Notes under the pieces: model-generated
Told to the model about the DNA's origin: nothing
What the model saw: the letters and a program-made list of their open reading frames with translations, nothing else
Databases searched by the model: none
Made by a program: the position numbers and the translations under genes
Shown here: piece after piece, positions 16,445-27,700 of the stretch
Layout: each line of letters opens with the position of its first letter
Position numbering within the stretch: position 1 is the stretch's first letter
Source of the DNA: Ostreococcus lucimarinus CCE9901
Taxonomy: Eukaryota > Chlorophyta > Mamiellophyceae > Mamiellales > Bathycoccaceae
Direction: 5' to 3'
DNA: 64,000 nt
Assembly (NCBI RefSeq): GCF_000092065.1
Contig: NC_009359.1
Coordinates: forward strand, 310,001-374,000

Positions 16445-19400
16445 TCACTGTGCCTTCTCGGCACGACACGCGTCAACTTCGCGCATAAGATTTTGATTTT
16501 CTCGCATGACGCGATGAAATTCGACTCGGCGCGAGTCCGCCTCCGCCTTGACTTGACGGCGTAGCGCCGCTATGGTCTTCTCTAAATGATCTCGCTGGCG
16601 CTTCGCTTCCATCTCGCAGGCTTCGTCTCTCCATGCTTCGAAGGCTTCATCGGTATTGATGTACTTGTGGTACATCGCCTTCACGCTTTCTTTGAGGAGT
16701 TTCGCGTCTTGAATGTTGTTCGCGCACTCGTGCAAATCGCGCTGGAACCTCTTTACGACGGCGGCCGAGTCAGCGCTTTGTTTGCGCGTCCGCAGAACGT
16801 CGCGCTGAAGAGCTTCACGTTGCGACTTGACATCGCGAACTTGCCTGACGAGCGCGGAATTTGAGTTGTAATACCTCAACAGTTCCTCATTCATGGCTTC
16901 AAAGTCCGATTCGCGAGCACGCACGCGCTCCTCCAAAGGACGCTGCTGCTCGCGCAAATCATCGGCTACTTTCGCGAGTTCGGCTACTTGTTTCTCGGCA
17001 CGAGCAAATTTCGCGTTTGCACGCACGAGGTTTTTATTCTTCGTCTCGATGGCTCGTTCGTGACTGTCGATGGTGTCATGTAAACTTCCCGCCTCTGCTT
17101 CGAGCGCCGCAATCGTCTCCGCCATCGTCGCCTTTTCCGCGCGCAAGGTTTCGATTTCTTGCAATCGTGCGTCTTCATTCTGCTTCACAACGGCATACTT
17201 GGTCTTTGTGACGCCGTTTTCTCCACGCAGAACCAAGCAACTATCGTGTTCACGCCTTACACGCGCCTCGTAGGTCGCCTTCAACTCTTCAATTTCGGCG
17301 TCGACTTCGGTGTCCATAACGCTTCTCGCGCGCTCGAAATCCTCGAGCATCAATTCGCGATCCTTCTGGAGACCGTCGATGTCTGACTTTAAGGTTGCTA
17401 TCCTCGCGTTAAACACTCCTTTCATGATTTCTATCTCCTTTTCGTGTTCATCGACAAGCTTCGTTTCCAGCTGTTCCCACTCAGCCTTCGCGGCGTCGCT
17501 TTGCATCTTGAGATCGTCGAATCGCCGCACTTCCGTGAACATTTTGCTCGTGTAATCATCTTCCGCCTCCGTGAGTCTTTTCTCGTGATCGTCTATCGTA
17601 CGCTCAAGTTCACGTTTCGTGTCTCGCACAATTGCATCACGCTCGCGCTCGAGCGCTGACACGCGTTGCTTCTCGTACTCAAGTAATCGTGTCGCCTCGT
17701 CCTCGGTCGACTTCACCTTTTCGTTCATCTCGGCTGTCTTTAACCGAAGTTGGTATTGCGACTGTAACGAAATTTCTTTCACCTGGTTTTGAAGCTCCAC
17801 TATACGTTGATTGAGTTCATCTAAGTCACATCGCGCAATGAGAACTTCGTCCGACGACAAGACATCGTCTTTTGACGCCATTCGCGGCGCGATTTCGCCA
17901 GCGCTTCGTTCTGCCGCGTCAGGTTTCACATCGTACGTGAACAAGCACCCATCGTCGCCAGCGCTGTGCAGCGTGGTCTCATCATAACTCAACTTCAACG
18001 ATGTGATGGGTTTGCCGTGTCCTGTGAATTCGACGTACTCACCCGTGAGTGGAATCTTGTACACGCGAACGCCGCCATTCGCCGTGGATGCGAACAATCG
18101 ATGCAAAGAGGCGCTGTACGCAACGTGCGTCAATGCGACGCCACCAGACGAGAACTCGCGCACGACTTTCAATTCATCGTCGAGCTCTTTCAATTTTGCG
18201 TCGCTGGAGCACGCGATGATTCCGCCTGTTTGTCGAACGACGGTGATGGAGGTGTACGCGCTGCCTTTGTGAACATGTTCGCGTCGGCGCGCTTTTTCAT
18301 CATCCTTGCTCGCGGCGCGCACGTCCCACTCGTAAATTGCGCCATCAGCGCCAGACGATATCAGTGTCGCGTCGTTATTATCCCACACAACCGATTTTAC
18401 TTTTCCACAATGACCTCGCAGCACCGCGATGGATTCAAACGTGAAGACGTGGTACACGTAAATAGTCGCGCCGACGGCGGATGCCACGAGATGTCCTCCC
18501 TTGGAAAACTCAACAACGCGACACGCCTTGAGCGCAAACTCTCTCACGACGCGGAAATCGCCGTTGAGAATATGCATAAGGCGCAACTTGTCGCTAAAAC
18601 CGACGCACGCGATCCAACCACTCGGATGAATAGACACGCAAAGCGGGTTGTCGAGAAATTCTTTCAACACCTCGCACTCGTTCGACGTCAAGTTCCATAA
18701 ACGCATCGATTTATCCGTCGCACTGACGCTGACCATGATGCGGCGTCGACGACAAATGTCCAACGACGAGACACCGTTGAGGTGTGCGTCCGGCAGCACG
18801 CGTTTGAACCGCATTTCGTTCGCTTGCATAATATCCGCATTCGTCAACGACAGCGCGAGCACGTGCTTGTTGTCCAGAGTACAGATTACGTTGTCACTAG
18901 AAGGAGAGATGCTCATCGCGACGACCGAGCGCGCTACCTGAGGCTCGAGCAAAGCCGGTTCATAGCCTTTAACTTGATCTCCATCCATGATCGACGGCAC
19001 TCCGCTGGTCGAGGTGTCGTACAAATCTTCATCTGCGCTCGCGCGCGCGGCGAGAGTCTTGACGCATTTGTACGCGCGTCCATTCTTGACCTGTTTTTTC
19101 GGTACTCGATCGACGATCACGACATCCCCTGAAGATCCTGCGGTTATAAAACCGTTTTTATACGACTCGACGCAGTTTACGCGCGTGCGTGCGTCGAGAT
19201 CCGACGCTGGGAGCGCGTTGCTCGTTTCGCCGCCGCCTCGATGCACGTTCAACTCATAAACGATTTCGTCGCCCTCCAAGACGATAACCTGTCCAGTGCT
19301 CGTACCGATGGCGACGTGCTTGTCGTCGCCCTTCAACCATAGGTGCGTCGTTGCATCACGACCTTCGTCTTTCACCAAAGTGTTCAATGCCTTCACCATC

Positions 19401-20128
19401 AGAGGTTTCACTGTCGTTTCATTTGCTCTGTACATCCTAAACACACCCCCGGCGCACACGGCGCTGATGACCCCCGGTTCGTGCGGGGAAAACGACGCGT
19501 GCTTTATTTGTAAAGTGGGATCGGAGACACGTTGCGCAGAAGAATGTTCACCTGCGACCGTGCTAACAACACGCCGAGGCGAGGGAAGTTCCACCGCCGA
19601 GCCGTCGACGACGTTCCAACAAACGAGAGCGTGCGAAGTCGTGCTGTATCCCAGTATCGAGCGCCCGTCTTCCGAAAAAGTCAAACCATCTAAAGACACA
19701 CGGTCGCCGACGCCACCGCTGGCGTTTACTCCCACGTGAGGCTTGGAGTCCATCGCACGCGTCAGCGTCCTTTTTTTCTTAAACGTCTGCGAATCGTACA
19801 TCGCGATGGAACACTCGCCGCCGTCGTCGAGCACCGCGACCGCGATCATCGACGACGATGCGTGCGCACACATAGCGCTCACCTCGCGCACATCCTTCGC
19901 GATCGGTAAGAATCGTTGCGTTCCGGTGGCAAAATCATACACCACCACCAACTTCCCCGCGACGTACGCCACCGACCCGTCGTCGATGAAGTGCGTTCGC
20001 CCTCGCGCACCGGCGTCGAGACCGAACGCCGCGCGCCGCCGCATCGCCATCCCACCTGTCCCCGCGCGTTTACTACCCGCTGGATTCGCTTCCATGACCC
20101 CACGCGCCGAGGTGTGCGCGCCCCGCAT
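16445..20128 (-). CDS. CFAP57: CFAP57 (WDR65/FAP57), axonemal WD40-coiled-coil protein
   Basis: 1227 residues, close to the usual ~1250 of the family; the first ATG is at 20128, with an alternative at 20095. Residues 1 to about 760 are WD40 repeats (for example SLDICRRRRIMVSVSATDKSMRLWN and TSLKLSYDETTLHSAGDDGCLFTYDV). The remainder is coiled coil, collinear with the animal protein: the DEVL...DL.E.NQ...EL junction, QYQLRLK, the LVLRGENG block, VVKRFQRDLHECANNIQDAKLLKE and the final RENQNLMREV. In flagellates CFAP57 is an axonemal inner-dynein-arm-associated component. The frame has no internal stop, so the gene appears functional. Ostreococcus and Bathycoccus have no visible flagella, which makes this notable if the genus inference is right. 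Confidence 0.92.
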   Translation of the reverse strand: MRGAHTSARGVMEANPAGSKRAGTGGMAMRRRAAFGLDAGARGRTHFIDDGSVAYVAGKLVVVYDFATGTQRFLPIAKDVREVSAMCAHASSSMIAVAVLDDGGECSIAMYDSQTFKKKRTLTRAMDSKPHVGVNASGGVGDRVSLDGLTFSEDGRSILGYSTTSHALVCWNVVDGSAVELPSPRRVVSTVAGEHSSAQRVSDPTLQIKHASFSPHEPGVISAVCAGGVFRMYRANETTVKPLMVKALNTLVKDEGRDATTHLWLKGDDKHVAIGTSTGQVIVLEGDEIVYELNVHRGGGETSNALPASDLDARTRVNCVESYKNGFITAGSSGDVVIVDRVPKKQVKNGRAYKCVKTLAARASADEDLYDTSTSGVPSIMDGDQVKGYEPALLEPQVARSVVAMSISPSSDNVICTLDNKHVLALSLTNADIMQANEMRFKRVLPDAHLNGVSSLDICRRRRIMVSVSATDKSMRLWNLTSNECEVLKEFLDNPLCVSIHPSGWIACVGFSDKLRLMHILNGDFRVVREFALKACRVVEFSKGGHLVASAVGATIYVYHVFTFESIAVLRGHCGKVKSVVWDNNDATLISSGADGAIYEWDVRAASKDDEKARRREHVHKGSAYTSITVVRQTGGIIACSSDAKLKELDDELKVVREFSSGGVALTHVAYSASLHRLFASTANGGVRVYKIPLTGEYVEFTGHGKPITSLKLSYDETTLHSAGDDGCLFTYDVKPDAAERSAGEIAPRMASKDDVLSSDEVLIARCDLDELNQRIVELQNQVKEISLQSQYQLRLKTAEMNEKVKSTEDEATRLLEYEKQRVSALERERDAIVRDTKRELERTIDDHEKRLTEAEDDYTSKMFTEVRRFDDLKMQSDAAKAEWEQLETKLVDEHEKEIEIMKGVFNARIATLKSDIDGLQKDRELMLEDFERARSVMDTEVDAEIEELKATYEARVRREHDSCLVLRGENGVTKTKYAVVKQNEDARLQEIETLRAEKATMAETIAALEAEAGSLHDTIDSHERAIETKNKNLVRANAKFARAEKQVAELAKVADDLREQQRPLEERVRARESDFEAMNEELLRYYNSNSALVRQVRDVKSQREALQRDVLRTRKQSADSAAVVKRFQRDLHECANNIQDAKLLKESVKAMYHKYINTDEAFEAWRDEACEMEAKRQRDHLEKTIAALRRQVKAEADSRRVEFHRVMRENQNLMREVDACRAEKAQ

Positions 20129-20308
20129 CCCTTCGTCTAATTTTAGCCTCCGCGAGCGCGAGCGCTCGCGACGTCGTTAACAACGCCTCAACAAGCGCGC
20201 GCATCAACGCCCAGCATCATCGCTCTCGCGATGCCTCGACACGTCGCGCGTGATTCTCGCGCACCGACCATCGCGACTCCGCGCGGCCGTCATACATCCC
20301 ATCGCGCG

Positions 20309-20665
20309 CTAGTGGTCGTCGTGCGCCGAATCCATCATCTTCAGCTCGCCCCGCAACTGTTCCATCTTCAGCCCCATGCTCCGTCGCACGCGTCCTCTCG
20401 CGTCCTCGCTCGCCGCGCTCTCGAGTAATTTTTCATACGCCGCCATCGTCTTCTCCACGCACGCGCGCGCGTGCTCGGCGTCTTCGTTAAAGTACGTCGA
20501 CCCGACGCTCTCCATGGCGGCTTCGATTTCCTCTCGCGCCTCGGCGAACGCGTCGTTCACCTCGTCCTCGAGCGCTTTCCCGGACGCGAACGTCCGCGTC
20601 GCGCGCGCGACGTCGACGCGTCGTCGCGCGGCGGCGACCGTCGCGCGCGCGAGACGGCGCAACAT
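20309..20665 (-). CDS. Small conserved mitochondrial-type helical protein
   Basis: 118 residues from the ATG at 20665 (MLRRLARATVAAARRR). The first ~30 residues form a basic amphipathic presequence. The mature part is helical with an invariant-looking core (IEAAMESVGSTYFNE, then a SMGLKMEQLRGELKMMD end). I recall similar small plant proteins of unknown function but cannot name a family. It diverges from the DUF3054 gene with 102 bp between ATGs. Confidence 0.65.
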   Translation of the reverse strand: MLRRLARATVAAARRRVDVARATRTFASGKALEDEVNDAFAEAREEIEAAMESVGSTYFNEDAEHARACVEKTMAAYEKLLESAASEDARGRVRRSMGLKMEQLRGELKMMDSAHDDH

Positions 20666-20722
20666 GATGAATGAGCGAGTGAGCACGCGGGCGCGTCACA
20701 GAGTGCCGCGTCGCCGCGTCGT

Positions 20723-20725
<3 letters not shown>

Positions 20726-20759
<34 letters not shown>
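20726..20759. repeat. CGT/TCG trinucleotide run between divergent genes
   Basis: About eleven consecutive GTC/TCG triplets sit in the shared 5' region of the small mitochondrial gene and the DUF3054 gene. Length variation here could affect both promoters. Confidence 0.85.
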
Positions 20760-20760
<1 letters not shown>

Positions 20761-20767
20761 GCGCGAG

Positions 20768-21544
20768 ATGTCGATGGCGCGCGTCTTTCCGCGCGTCGCG
20801 TCGTCGCGCGCGCGGACGCCGCGCGACGGCGCGCGCGCGAGACGCGCTCGGCTGACGACGACGCGCGCGACGACCGAAAACGGCGGCGACGGCGACGCGG
20901 GCGCGAAGAAGGTCGGTCGGTTCGTGCGAAACGATGGCGCGACGCCGCGCGCGCCGCTGGGGAGCGGGCCGGGCGACGTCGGGCCCGCGGGCGTGGCGCC
21001 GCCGACGTCGACGATGAACGTCAAGGTGATTCCGCTGGAGGAGACGCGGTTCCAAGGCGTGGCGAACGCGGCGAAGGCGGAGACGGCGGCGGAGAGGAAT
21101 TATAGAATCGCGCAGTTGGTGGTGGGCGATTGCGCGGCGCTGCTGGCGTTCGCGGCGATCGGTCGGGGAAATCACGGGGAAGGGATGTACGCGGCGGATG
21201 TCGCGGCGACGGCGGCGCCGTTCGCGCTCGGGTGGTTCGGAGCGATGAAAATCGGGGATAGTTTCGGGAAAGACGCGCGGGGGAGCGATGGAATGAAAGC
21301 AGCGGTGAGCGCGGGAAAGACGTGGGCGGTCGCGGGACCCGTGGGTTTGGCTTTGCGCGCGCTCGGGAAAGGCGCGGCGCCGCCCGCGCCGTTCGTCGTC
21401 GTCTCGCTGACGTTCGCGGGTGCGTTTTTAATCGGTTGGCGCTACTGGTTCGCGAACTCGAAGAGCGACTCGGGGCGCGGAAACAAACAAGGCAACCCGC
21501 TCGAGTTCATGAACTTGCTCTTCGGCCTCGTCAAGCGCTGGTGA
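20768..21544 (+). CDS. DUF3054 membrane protein, probably plastid
   Basis: 258 residues. An Arg/Thr-rich presequence of about 40 residues is followed by a disordered Gly/Pro linker. The membrane domain has four hydrophobic segments, beginning with the family signature VVGDCAALLAFAAIGRGNHG (about residues 117-136), then AAPFALGW, WAVAGPVGLALRAL and VVVSLTFAGAFLIGWR. DUF3054 proteins occur in cyanobacteria, actinobacteria and plastid lineages and have no established function. Confidence 0.85.
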   Translation: MSMARVFPRVASSRARTPRDGARARRARLTTTRATTENGGDGDAGAKKVGRFVRNDGATPRAPLGSGPGDVGPAGVAPPTSTMNVKVIPLEETRFQGVANAAKAETAAERNYRIAQLVVGDCAALLAFAAIGRGNHGEGMYAADVAATAAPFALGWFGAMKIGDSFGKDARGSDGMKAAVSAGKTWAVAGPVGLALRALGKGAAPPAPFVVVSLTFAGAFLIGWRYWFANSKSDSGRGNKQGNPLEFMNLLFGLVKRW

Positions 21545-22001
21545 ATCCGGGATCGTTCGTCGTCGTCGACATTCGACTCGGCGCGCGAGGATAAAGTCGC
21601 CGCCGCGAGCGAGCGATCGCCGCCGGCGGCATCGCTTTTGTAAGCACTATTCGTTTTAATCATTTTCACACGCTTTCTACATCGGTTCGTTCGCCCGCGC
21701 GATCGTCGCACCGCGCGCTGGATGCGCCGCGCCGCGTTCGGCGTTCGCGTTGACCCGCGCTCGACGCCGGGCAGCCAGTGGCAGCGAAGCCATGCATTCA
21801 CCGCAGAAGCGCTCGCTCGCGCGCGTGCGCCCGGTTTCGACGGCCGCACGACGCGCGCGCACTTGTGGCGTCGTCTTCGTCGCTCGTGTCGCGCCCGAGA
21901 CGCCTCGCACACGCGAGCGTCGACGTCAACGCGTCCGCTTCGTGAGATCGCCGGTCGCGGTGACGAGCGAATTCGCCTCGCCGTGATCGCGCGCGCGCGA
22001 G
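21545..22001. other. 457-bp intergenic stretch
   Basis: It lies between two plus-strand genes. It holds the 3' UTR of the DUF3054 gene and the 5' region of the J-domain gene. I see no ORF of normal composition, RNA gene or repeat. Confidence 0.6.
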
Positions 22002-24521
22002 ATGGGGAGCCGTGGCAAGCGAATCGTCGAGATAGGTCCCGATGGAACGAGCGAAGGGAGCGAGGACGAGGCGTTCTGGGCGGAGCAGCCCGCGCACACG
22101 GCGAATCGAGCAGAGCGGAGGGCGGACGCCATGCGCGTGCTGGACGTGCAGTCGAACGATGACGCGAGCGCGGTGGCGCAAGCGTATCGAAAGTTAGCGC
22201 TGAGACATCATCCCGATAAACACCGAGGGGATCCGGACGCGGAACGGAAGTTTCGAGAGATCGTCAGAGCGTACGACACGCTGACGAGGGAGTACGGACT
22301 GTCGGGCGAAGCCGCAGCGACGGGATCGATGCAAGATAACTTTGCGAGCGCGGCAGACATGCGTGATTTTGCCGCGAGCTTTTTTGAGAGCTTTTTCTTC
22401 GGTGGAGGGTCGTTCGCGGGTGGTCGAGGCGGGGGCGGCGGTCGACGAGGGGAGTATGACGACGCGAGCAGTCGCGACTACGACGACGACAGCGAGGGCG
22501 ACTCTCTTCCTAGCTTGGATGACTACGACGACGACGACTACACCGACGACGAAGAGTATACGGATTTACACAACTTCTTCGGGAGCGATCCACCGCCAGG
22601 GTGGGCTTCGCGAGGGGCACCCGGCAAGTGGTTTGGACGTCCGGGGAGTAGTCAAGGGAGCGGGGGACGACCGTCCATGACGGATGATCAACTCTTTGAG
22701 CACTTGGAACAAATGCGTAAAGAAGCTGCGCGATACGCTGCGGAGCTGGCGAAGCAAGAGAACGAGGCTCGACGAGCGAATGAACCTCTGGAGAAGCTTC
22801 AACGCCCGACGCTGGTTTCGCGCACGGATGACTCCATTACGCTCAACTTGTACCGCACAAAATCTACCACGCAAACCTTACCGCAAGACAGGTGCTGGGA
22901 GCTTAGCTTAAAGAAAGAAAAGGAGCACAATTACACGGTGTTCACATCCGTCAAAGGCAAGACTGTAATTACGGTGGACGATTTATTACCGGGAACAAAG
23001 TACTGCTTCAAGGCTAGGGTAGGACGCGTAGACGAGTCCACCGGCGAGGTCACAGAATGGGGCCCGCATAGCGTAGAAAGTATGTACGTGACGTCTGGTC
23101 GAGCGCCGGTAGGAAATAGTGGGAAACAATCCGTCAGAGCAGAACACGAAGAAGTGGTGACTGAAGCCGGTATGGGGAAAAAGGCAAAAAAGCGCGCCGC
23201 GAAAGAGCAGGCCGAAAAGGAAGAGCGTGAGCGTCTTGCTGCTGCGGAGAAGGAAGGCAACACCACTGCAGCAGCAGTCGCAGATGAAGCTGCGGCTCGT
23301 CAGGCTGCGCTGCGTAAAGCTGCGGAGGAGGCCGCTGAGCGGGAGATGGCAGAGATGGAGGCTATTCGCAAGCGTGTCGAAGCATCGAAGAAACCGGACG
23401 TCAAAGCGGCAGCTTCTGCGGGTGAAGGTATCTCCAAGAAAGCAGCGCAGCGGAAAAAGAAGAAGGAACGCGCAAAGGCGGAGGAGTTAGCGAAAGAAGT
23501 CGAATCTAGTATGGGGTCAATGCCGACGGAGACGGATGAAGAGCTTGCCAGACGTTTGCAAGCCGAGGAGGATCGTTCTTCGATGTTAGGAAACAAGCAC
23601 ATGAGTGCACCTAAACCACCAGTACCGTCGGGACCCCCGCCGTCTTGGGCGGCAGCTCCTGCGATGCGAATGCCAGTGAAGAAACCTGAGCCAGTAGCGG
23701 TGCGTGGGCCACCCTCGGGCGTGCCTCTTCCGCCGCAGTCGGCGCCTCCGCTAGGTCAGAGTAGAATCCCCACACCACGAGCTGGTGAAGAAGGACACGC
23801 CCCTCCCCCTCTTCCACCAGGTCCTCGACCTCCGGCGTCGTATGGTGCGGCTGCTCCTGCGCCGCCTCCTCGGCATCGAGGTTCTCCGCCGCAAACCGGC
23901 GCTTGGGGCGTCGCGCAAAGCTCTGGAATTAGCTCCGCGAGCACCTGGGGCGAGACGAGGCCTGCAGTAGCGCCAGTGGTTGCGCCATCGCCGCAGCACG
24001 CTACGCCACCGCACCAGGCGCCGAGTCAACCCGCTTCTTGGAGTCCGGCGAACAGCAACTGGCAACCCATGGGCGCCGGCATGGGCGCTTTGCCCGTCGG
24101 CGATGTATTCGCAACGGACACGCAGCAAATGCCTCCACCATCCGCTGGTCTCTTCGTTGGCGGCTTGGAACAAAATTGGAATCCATCTGTGGCGCCCGCC
24201 GCGCACTGGGGCGGTCAATCATCGTGGAACGGAGGCAGCGGCGCTCCACCGCCGGCTCAAGGCGCGAGCGGCGCCGACTGGGGCCTGGGAGGTTTAGGCG
24301 TTAATGCCGATCTAAATGCTGGCACTCCGAGCTGGAGTGCGTTCGCCGGTACATCCCCCACCGCCGGGCCTGGTGTGTGGTCTACCCCGAACGATCTCTC
24401 CGTCGACGTCGGTCGCATGAACCTCGACGCCAGGCAGCAACAAGCCGCTCAGCGCAGTCCCGGCACCCCCGACGGCGACCCCAATCTCATCGATTCCAGT
24501 TTATTGAGTTTTCTAGGCTAG
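22002..24521 (+). CDS. J-domain (DnaJ) protein with fibronectin type III domain
   Basis: 839 residues. A J domain at about 42-100 contains the HPD triad (70-72), so it should stimulate an Hsp70. A Gly-rich then Asp/Tyr-rich linker follows. A fibronectin-III-like domain occupies about 265-365 (RPTLVSRTDDSITL, DDLLPGTKYCFKARV). Next comes a Lys/Ala/Glu helical region, a DEELARRLQAEED segment resembling ubiquitin-binding/UBA-adjacent helices (about 507-519), and a ~300-residue Pro/Trp/Gly-rich disordered tail. No TM or targeting signal is seen, so it is probably cytosolic. J plus FN3 in one protein is an unusual combination; client binding by the FN3 and Pro-rich regions is inference. Confidence 0.88.
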   Translation: MGSRGKRIVEIGPDGTSEGSEDEAFWAEQPAHTANRAERRADAMRVLDVQSNDDASAVAQAYRKLALRHHPDKHRGDPDAERKFREIVRAYDTLTREYGLSGEAAATGSMQDNFASAADMRDFAASFFESFFFGGGSFAGGRGGGGGRRGEYDDASSRDYDDDSEGDSLPSLDDYDDDDYTDDEEYTDLHNFFGSDPPPGWASRGAPGKWFGRPGSSQGSGGRPSMTDDQLFEHLEQMRKEAARYAAELAKQENEARRANEPLEKLQRPTLVSRTDDSITLNLYRTKSTTQTLPQDRCWELSLKKEKEHNYTVFTSVKGKTVITVDDLLPGTKYCFKARVGRVDESTGEVTEWGPHSVESMYVTSGRAPVGNSGKQSVRAEHEEVVTEAGMGKKAKKRAAKEQAEKEERERLAAAEKEGNTTAAAVADEAAARQAALRKAAEEAAEREMAEMEAIRKRVEASKKPDVKAAASAGEGISKKAAQRKKKKERAKAEELAKEVESSMGSMPTETDEELARRLQAEEDRSSMLGNKHMSAPKPPVPSGPPPSWAAAPAMRMPVKKPEPVAVRGPPSGVPLPPQSAPPLGQSRIPTPRAGEEGHAPPPLPPGPRPPASYGAAAPAPPPRHRGSPPQTGAWGVAQSSGISSASTWGETRPAVAPVVAPSPQHATPPHQAPSQPASWSPANSNWQPMGAGMGALPVGDVFATDTQQMPPPSAGLFVGGLEQNWNPSVAPAAHWGGQSSWNGGSGAPPPAQGASGADWGLGGLGVNADLNAGTPSWSAFAGTSPTAGPGVWSTPNDLSVDVGRMNLDARQQQAAQRSPGTPDGDPNLIDSSLLSFLG

Positions 24522-24771
24522 CGATAGCGCTTCGCTTTCAATCGACTCTCTCTTTCTCGTCACCTCGCATCATTCGGACATCGCTCGCGTTCGACGCGCT
24601 CAAATCCGCGCAACCACCAACTCTGCAACTGTCGCAATAATCTGAGTATTCCAAACGCGCGCGCACTTCGACGCGCGCGCGTCGCCGGTTCCGCGCGCGC
24701 GCGAACGCGCCCACGCGAACGTTCGCGCGCGCACGACCGTCCGCGATCGCGAACGGCGTCGCCGCGCGGCG

Positions 24772-27700
24772 ATGACGCTGCGCTTTCGTCGTCCGCGCGT
24801 CGGCAAAGTTTGGGAACACGGCGCCGCGGTGGACGTCGTCGTCGAGCGCGCGGATGATTTCGATCGCGATCGCGCGCGCGAGTGTGAGATCTCGCTCGTC
24901 GGTCAAGGGGCGTGGATGCGAAGCTCGAAACACGCGACGCTTGGGAAGATTTCATTCCGCGAAGGCGAAGGCGAAGGCGAACGCGAGCTCGACGAAGGGA
25001 AACTGACGTGGCGCGTGCCGGAAGACGTGCCGAGCGGAGAGTACGAACTGAAGGCGAGCGTGCCGAACTCACGACCGGCGATCGAGACGACGACGCGGAT
25101 CGTGATCTCTGAAAGGATGAAGGCGCGACGGACGAGCGCGGGGACGTGCGAGGCGACGTGGGACGCGCGCGCGATTCCCGGAGATTACACGGCGGAAGAT
25201 GGATGGAAACTGGCGATTGATATCACGCCCGTGATTGAAGAAGGAGAGGATGTCAACGCAGTGGTGTCTCACGCGTTTATACTCGCCGCAGAGAGTGGAT
25301 TGAAGACGCACACGAAGGATGGGACGCGCATCTTGTGCGACATCTCAGAGGCTGAGCGAGAGAGTCGGCGCAAAACGTTGCGATTGCTTCCCAACCGCGC
25401 TTGTGATATCGCGCTTTGCGCTTTTGGGGACGAGTCAGATGCCATGGCGGATTACGTCACGTTGAGAGTTAGGGTGGACATGTCGCAGACGATGATGGAA
25501 GTGTGCGCGAGTGGGCATCCGTCGCAGACGATTTCGTCGCGGAGCGTGCATTCTGCAGACGGCTACTACTCCAGAAGTCCACCGATTAAATCGATAGAAA
25601 AGAAACCGGACGGCGAAGAGCTAAAAGATGTTACGAACATTGACGATAGGGAAGCGGTGCTGAAGGATGACTTGAGCTTGGGTCGCTGGGCCGCAGAGGA
25701 GAGCACCGACGGGTGGCGACAGGAGCCTGGTTTGAATGTTCTCGTCGTGCGCGCAGACGACTTCCAGCCAATCTATGAGTGTACATGGGACACCAGCGGT
25801 GGTGCGCGTCGCGCGAAAGAAATTGAGACGCAGTTACAGTCATTCATGAAGTCATTCTTTGACGGCGGCGCCGTCGACGTGGCTCGAAAAAGCGTGCCAG
25901 AACATTTTCTTTGCATCACCACCTGTGGTCAATGGAGCGGAGGGACGGCTAAAATTAGCGAAAAAATTTCAAAAGCGTTGCAACTCGTTCTCGTTGGAAT
26001 CCTAGGCTCGGACAAGGGCGACGATGGCGTGAGCGCGCGCATTCACAAAGCATTGGCAGTTCCAGACAAGCCTCTTGCCATCGCCGCTGTGTCTTATGGG
26101 AGCGCTCGAGACGAAGTGCACACGTGGGTTGACGTGAGCGAACCGAAAGGCAAAGCGATCATCAAAACGTCGTTGAGCAATTCCAACGGTGCGTGGTACC
26201 CTACGTTGATCCAGCGCGGCGAAGGCGAGCACGCGTCTGATTGGTACATTCCTTGGAGAAATTACGCGCGCGAAGGGTGGAGCGTATTAAGTGAAGACGC
26301 GCGAGTTCAACGATACTCACAACTGATAGGCGATATACGACACATGGTTTTCGATGCCGAAAGTGGTTCTCGAGTGAGCGTGTACAATTTGGTACGTGCA
26401 CTCGTCAAATACGCCTCACGGCGTAGTGGCGATAAATCGTTGGTACCGACGGTGGACATGCTTCTCGTTGAAATTATTCTTTCGCGTGGAGCGCTGGCGG
26501 TTGTCGAGTGCGTCAATGCTGGTGCGGTTGAGTATGTCGTTGATAGAGTGCTTTCGTGCGTGCGCGAAGATGCCACCCACGACAAGTTGGAGGTGCTAGA
26601 TAAGGCGTACATCAAATCGCTTCTCAAATTGCTCACCGTGGACGATTTTGCGATGTATGCGGAAGGCATTCGCAGAGGCGCCGCGGATGCTGCATTGCGC
26701 GTGATTCATGCGTTTTGGAACGGGAGTTCCACATTCTTTGATAGTAACTCGCGCGAGATGCTCTCACAGCTAGCGGAGCACATGGCGCTCACAGATTTAG
26801 CCACTGTGCGCATGGTTGCCAAAGACGAACACTCAATGACTGCTTTTACCGCCATTCGGTCGAGTTTAACTTGTGCGGCGCCTTACTCAGGAGAGATCTC
26901 TGGCAAAGTCCACATTCTAGACATCTTGCCAGCGAACGAACAAGACGGACTGATTGAGTTGCCGACATCGCCGAGGACAAATGATGACGTCTCACCAGTA
27001 ATGACGCCGGCGCAGAAAATATTGCAGGCGTACGACGAAATTTGGGAAGGCGGCGAGTCACCGGATAAAGATGGTGATAAGGAGTGGACAATGGTAGAAA
27101 CCGGCGCCGATCAAGTGAATCAACCTGACAACGCAGCGTCAAGCTCGCTTCAAATAGAGGAACCCGTCATGCACACCCCAGAACCGATCAAACGAACAAT
27201 GTCCGGACAGATCGAGTCAGCGCCTGAGCAACCTCTCGACGGTATAGTCATTCTTTGTGCAAAAGGCGGCGACTGGAACACGCATATTTCGATGATTCGA
27301 CAAGCTCCCAGACTCATGTGGCGCGCTCGTGAACGCGGCGCTCGCGCTGTCATTTTTACGTGGCCTCGACGCGGGTTGGCGTGTGTACCGGTTCAGCCGT
27401 TGTTATCGAGTCCAAACTTCGACAACGTGACGAACATTCCAAGCTTCGTCATGTGCGCGGAGTCACTGACACGGTTGCTTCAGTTTTCCGATGACTGCAC
27501 TCTAAAAATTGAGATCCCTCCGAATGGTCTGGTTGGCACCGCTGAAGCGCTCGCAAAGCGAATCGGGAACCAGCTCATGGCGGCGTGCGCAGATCGACCA
27601 CCGCCCATGACGCCGTCTGTTACACCGCCAATCGCCGGTCGTTTTCGCGGCCGATTTAAGCACACTGATGCGCAGACTCTTCTTCCACGTGAAGACGTCT

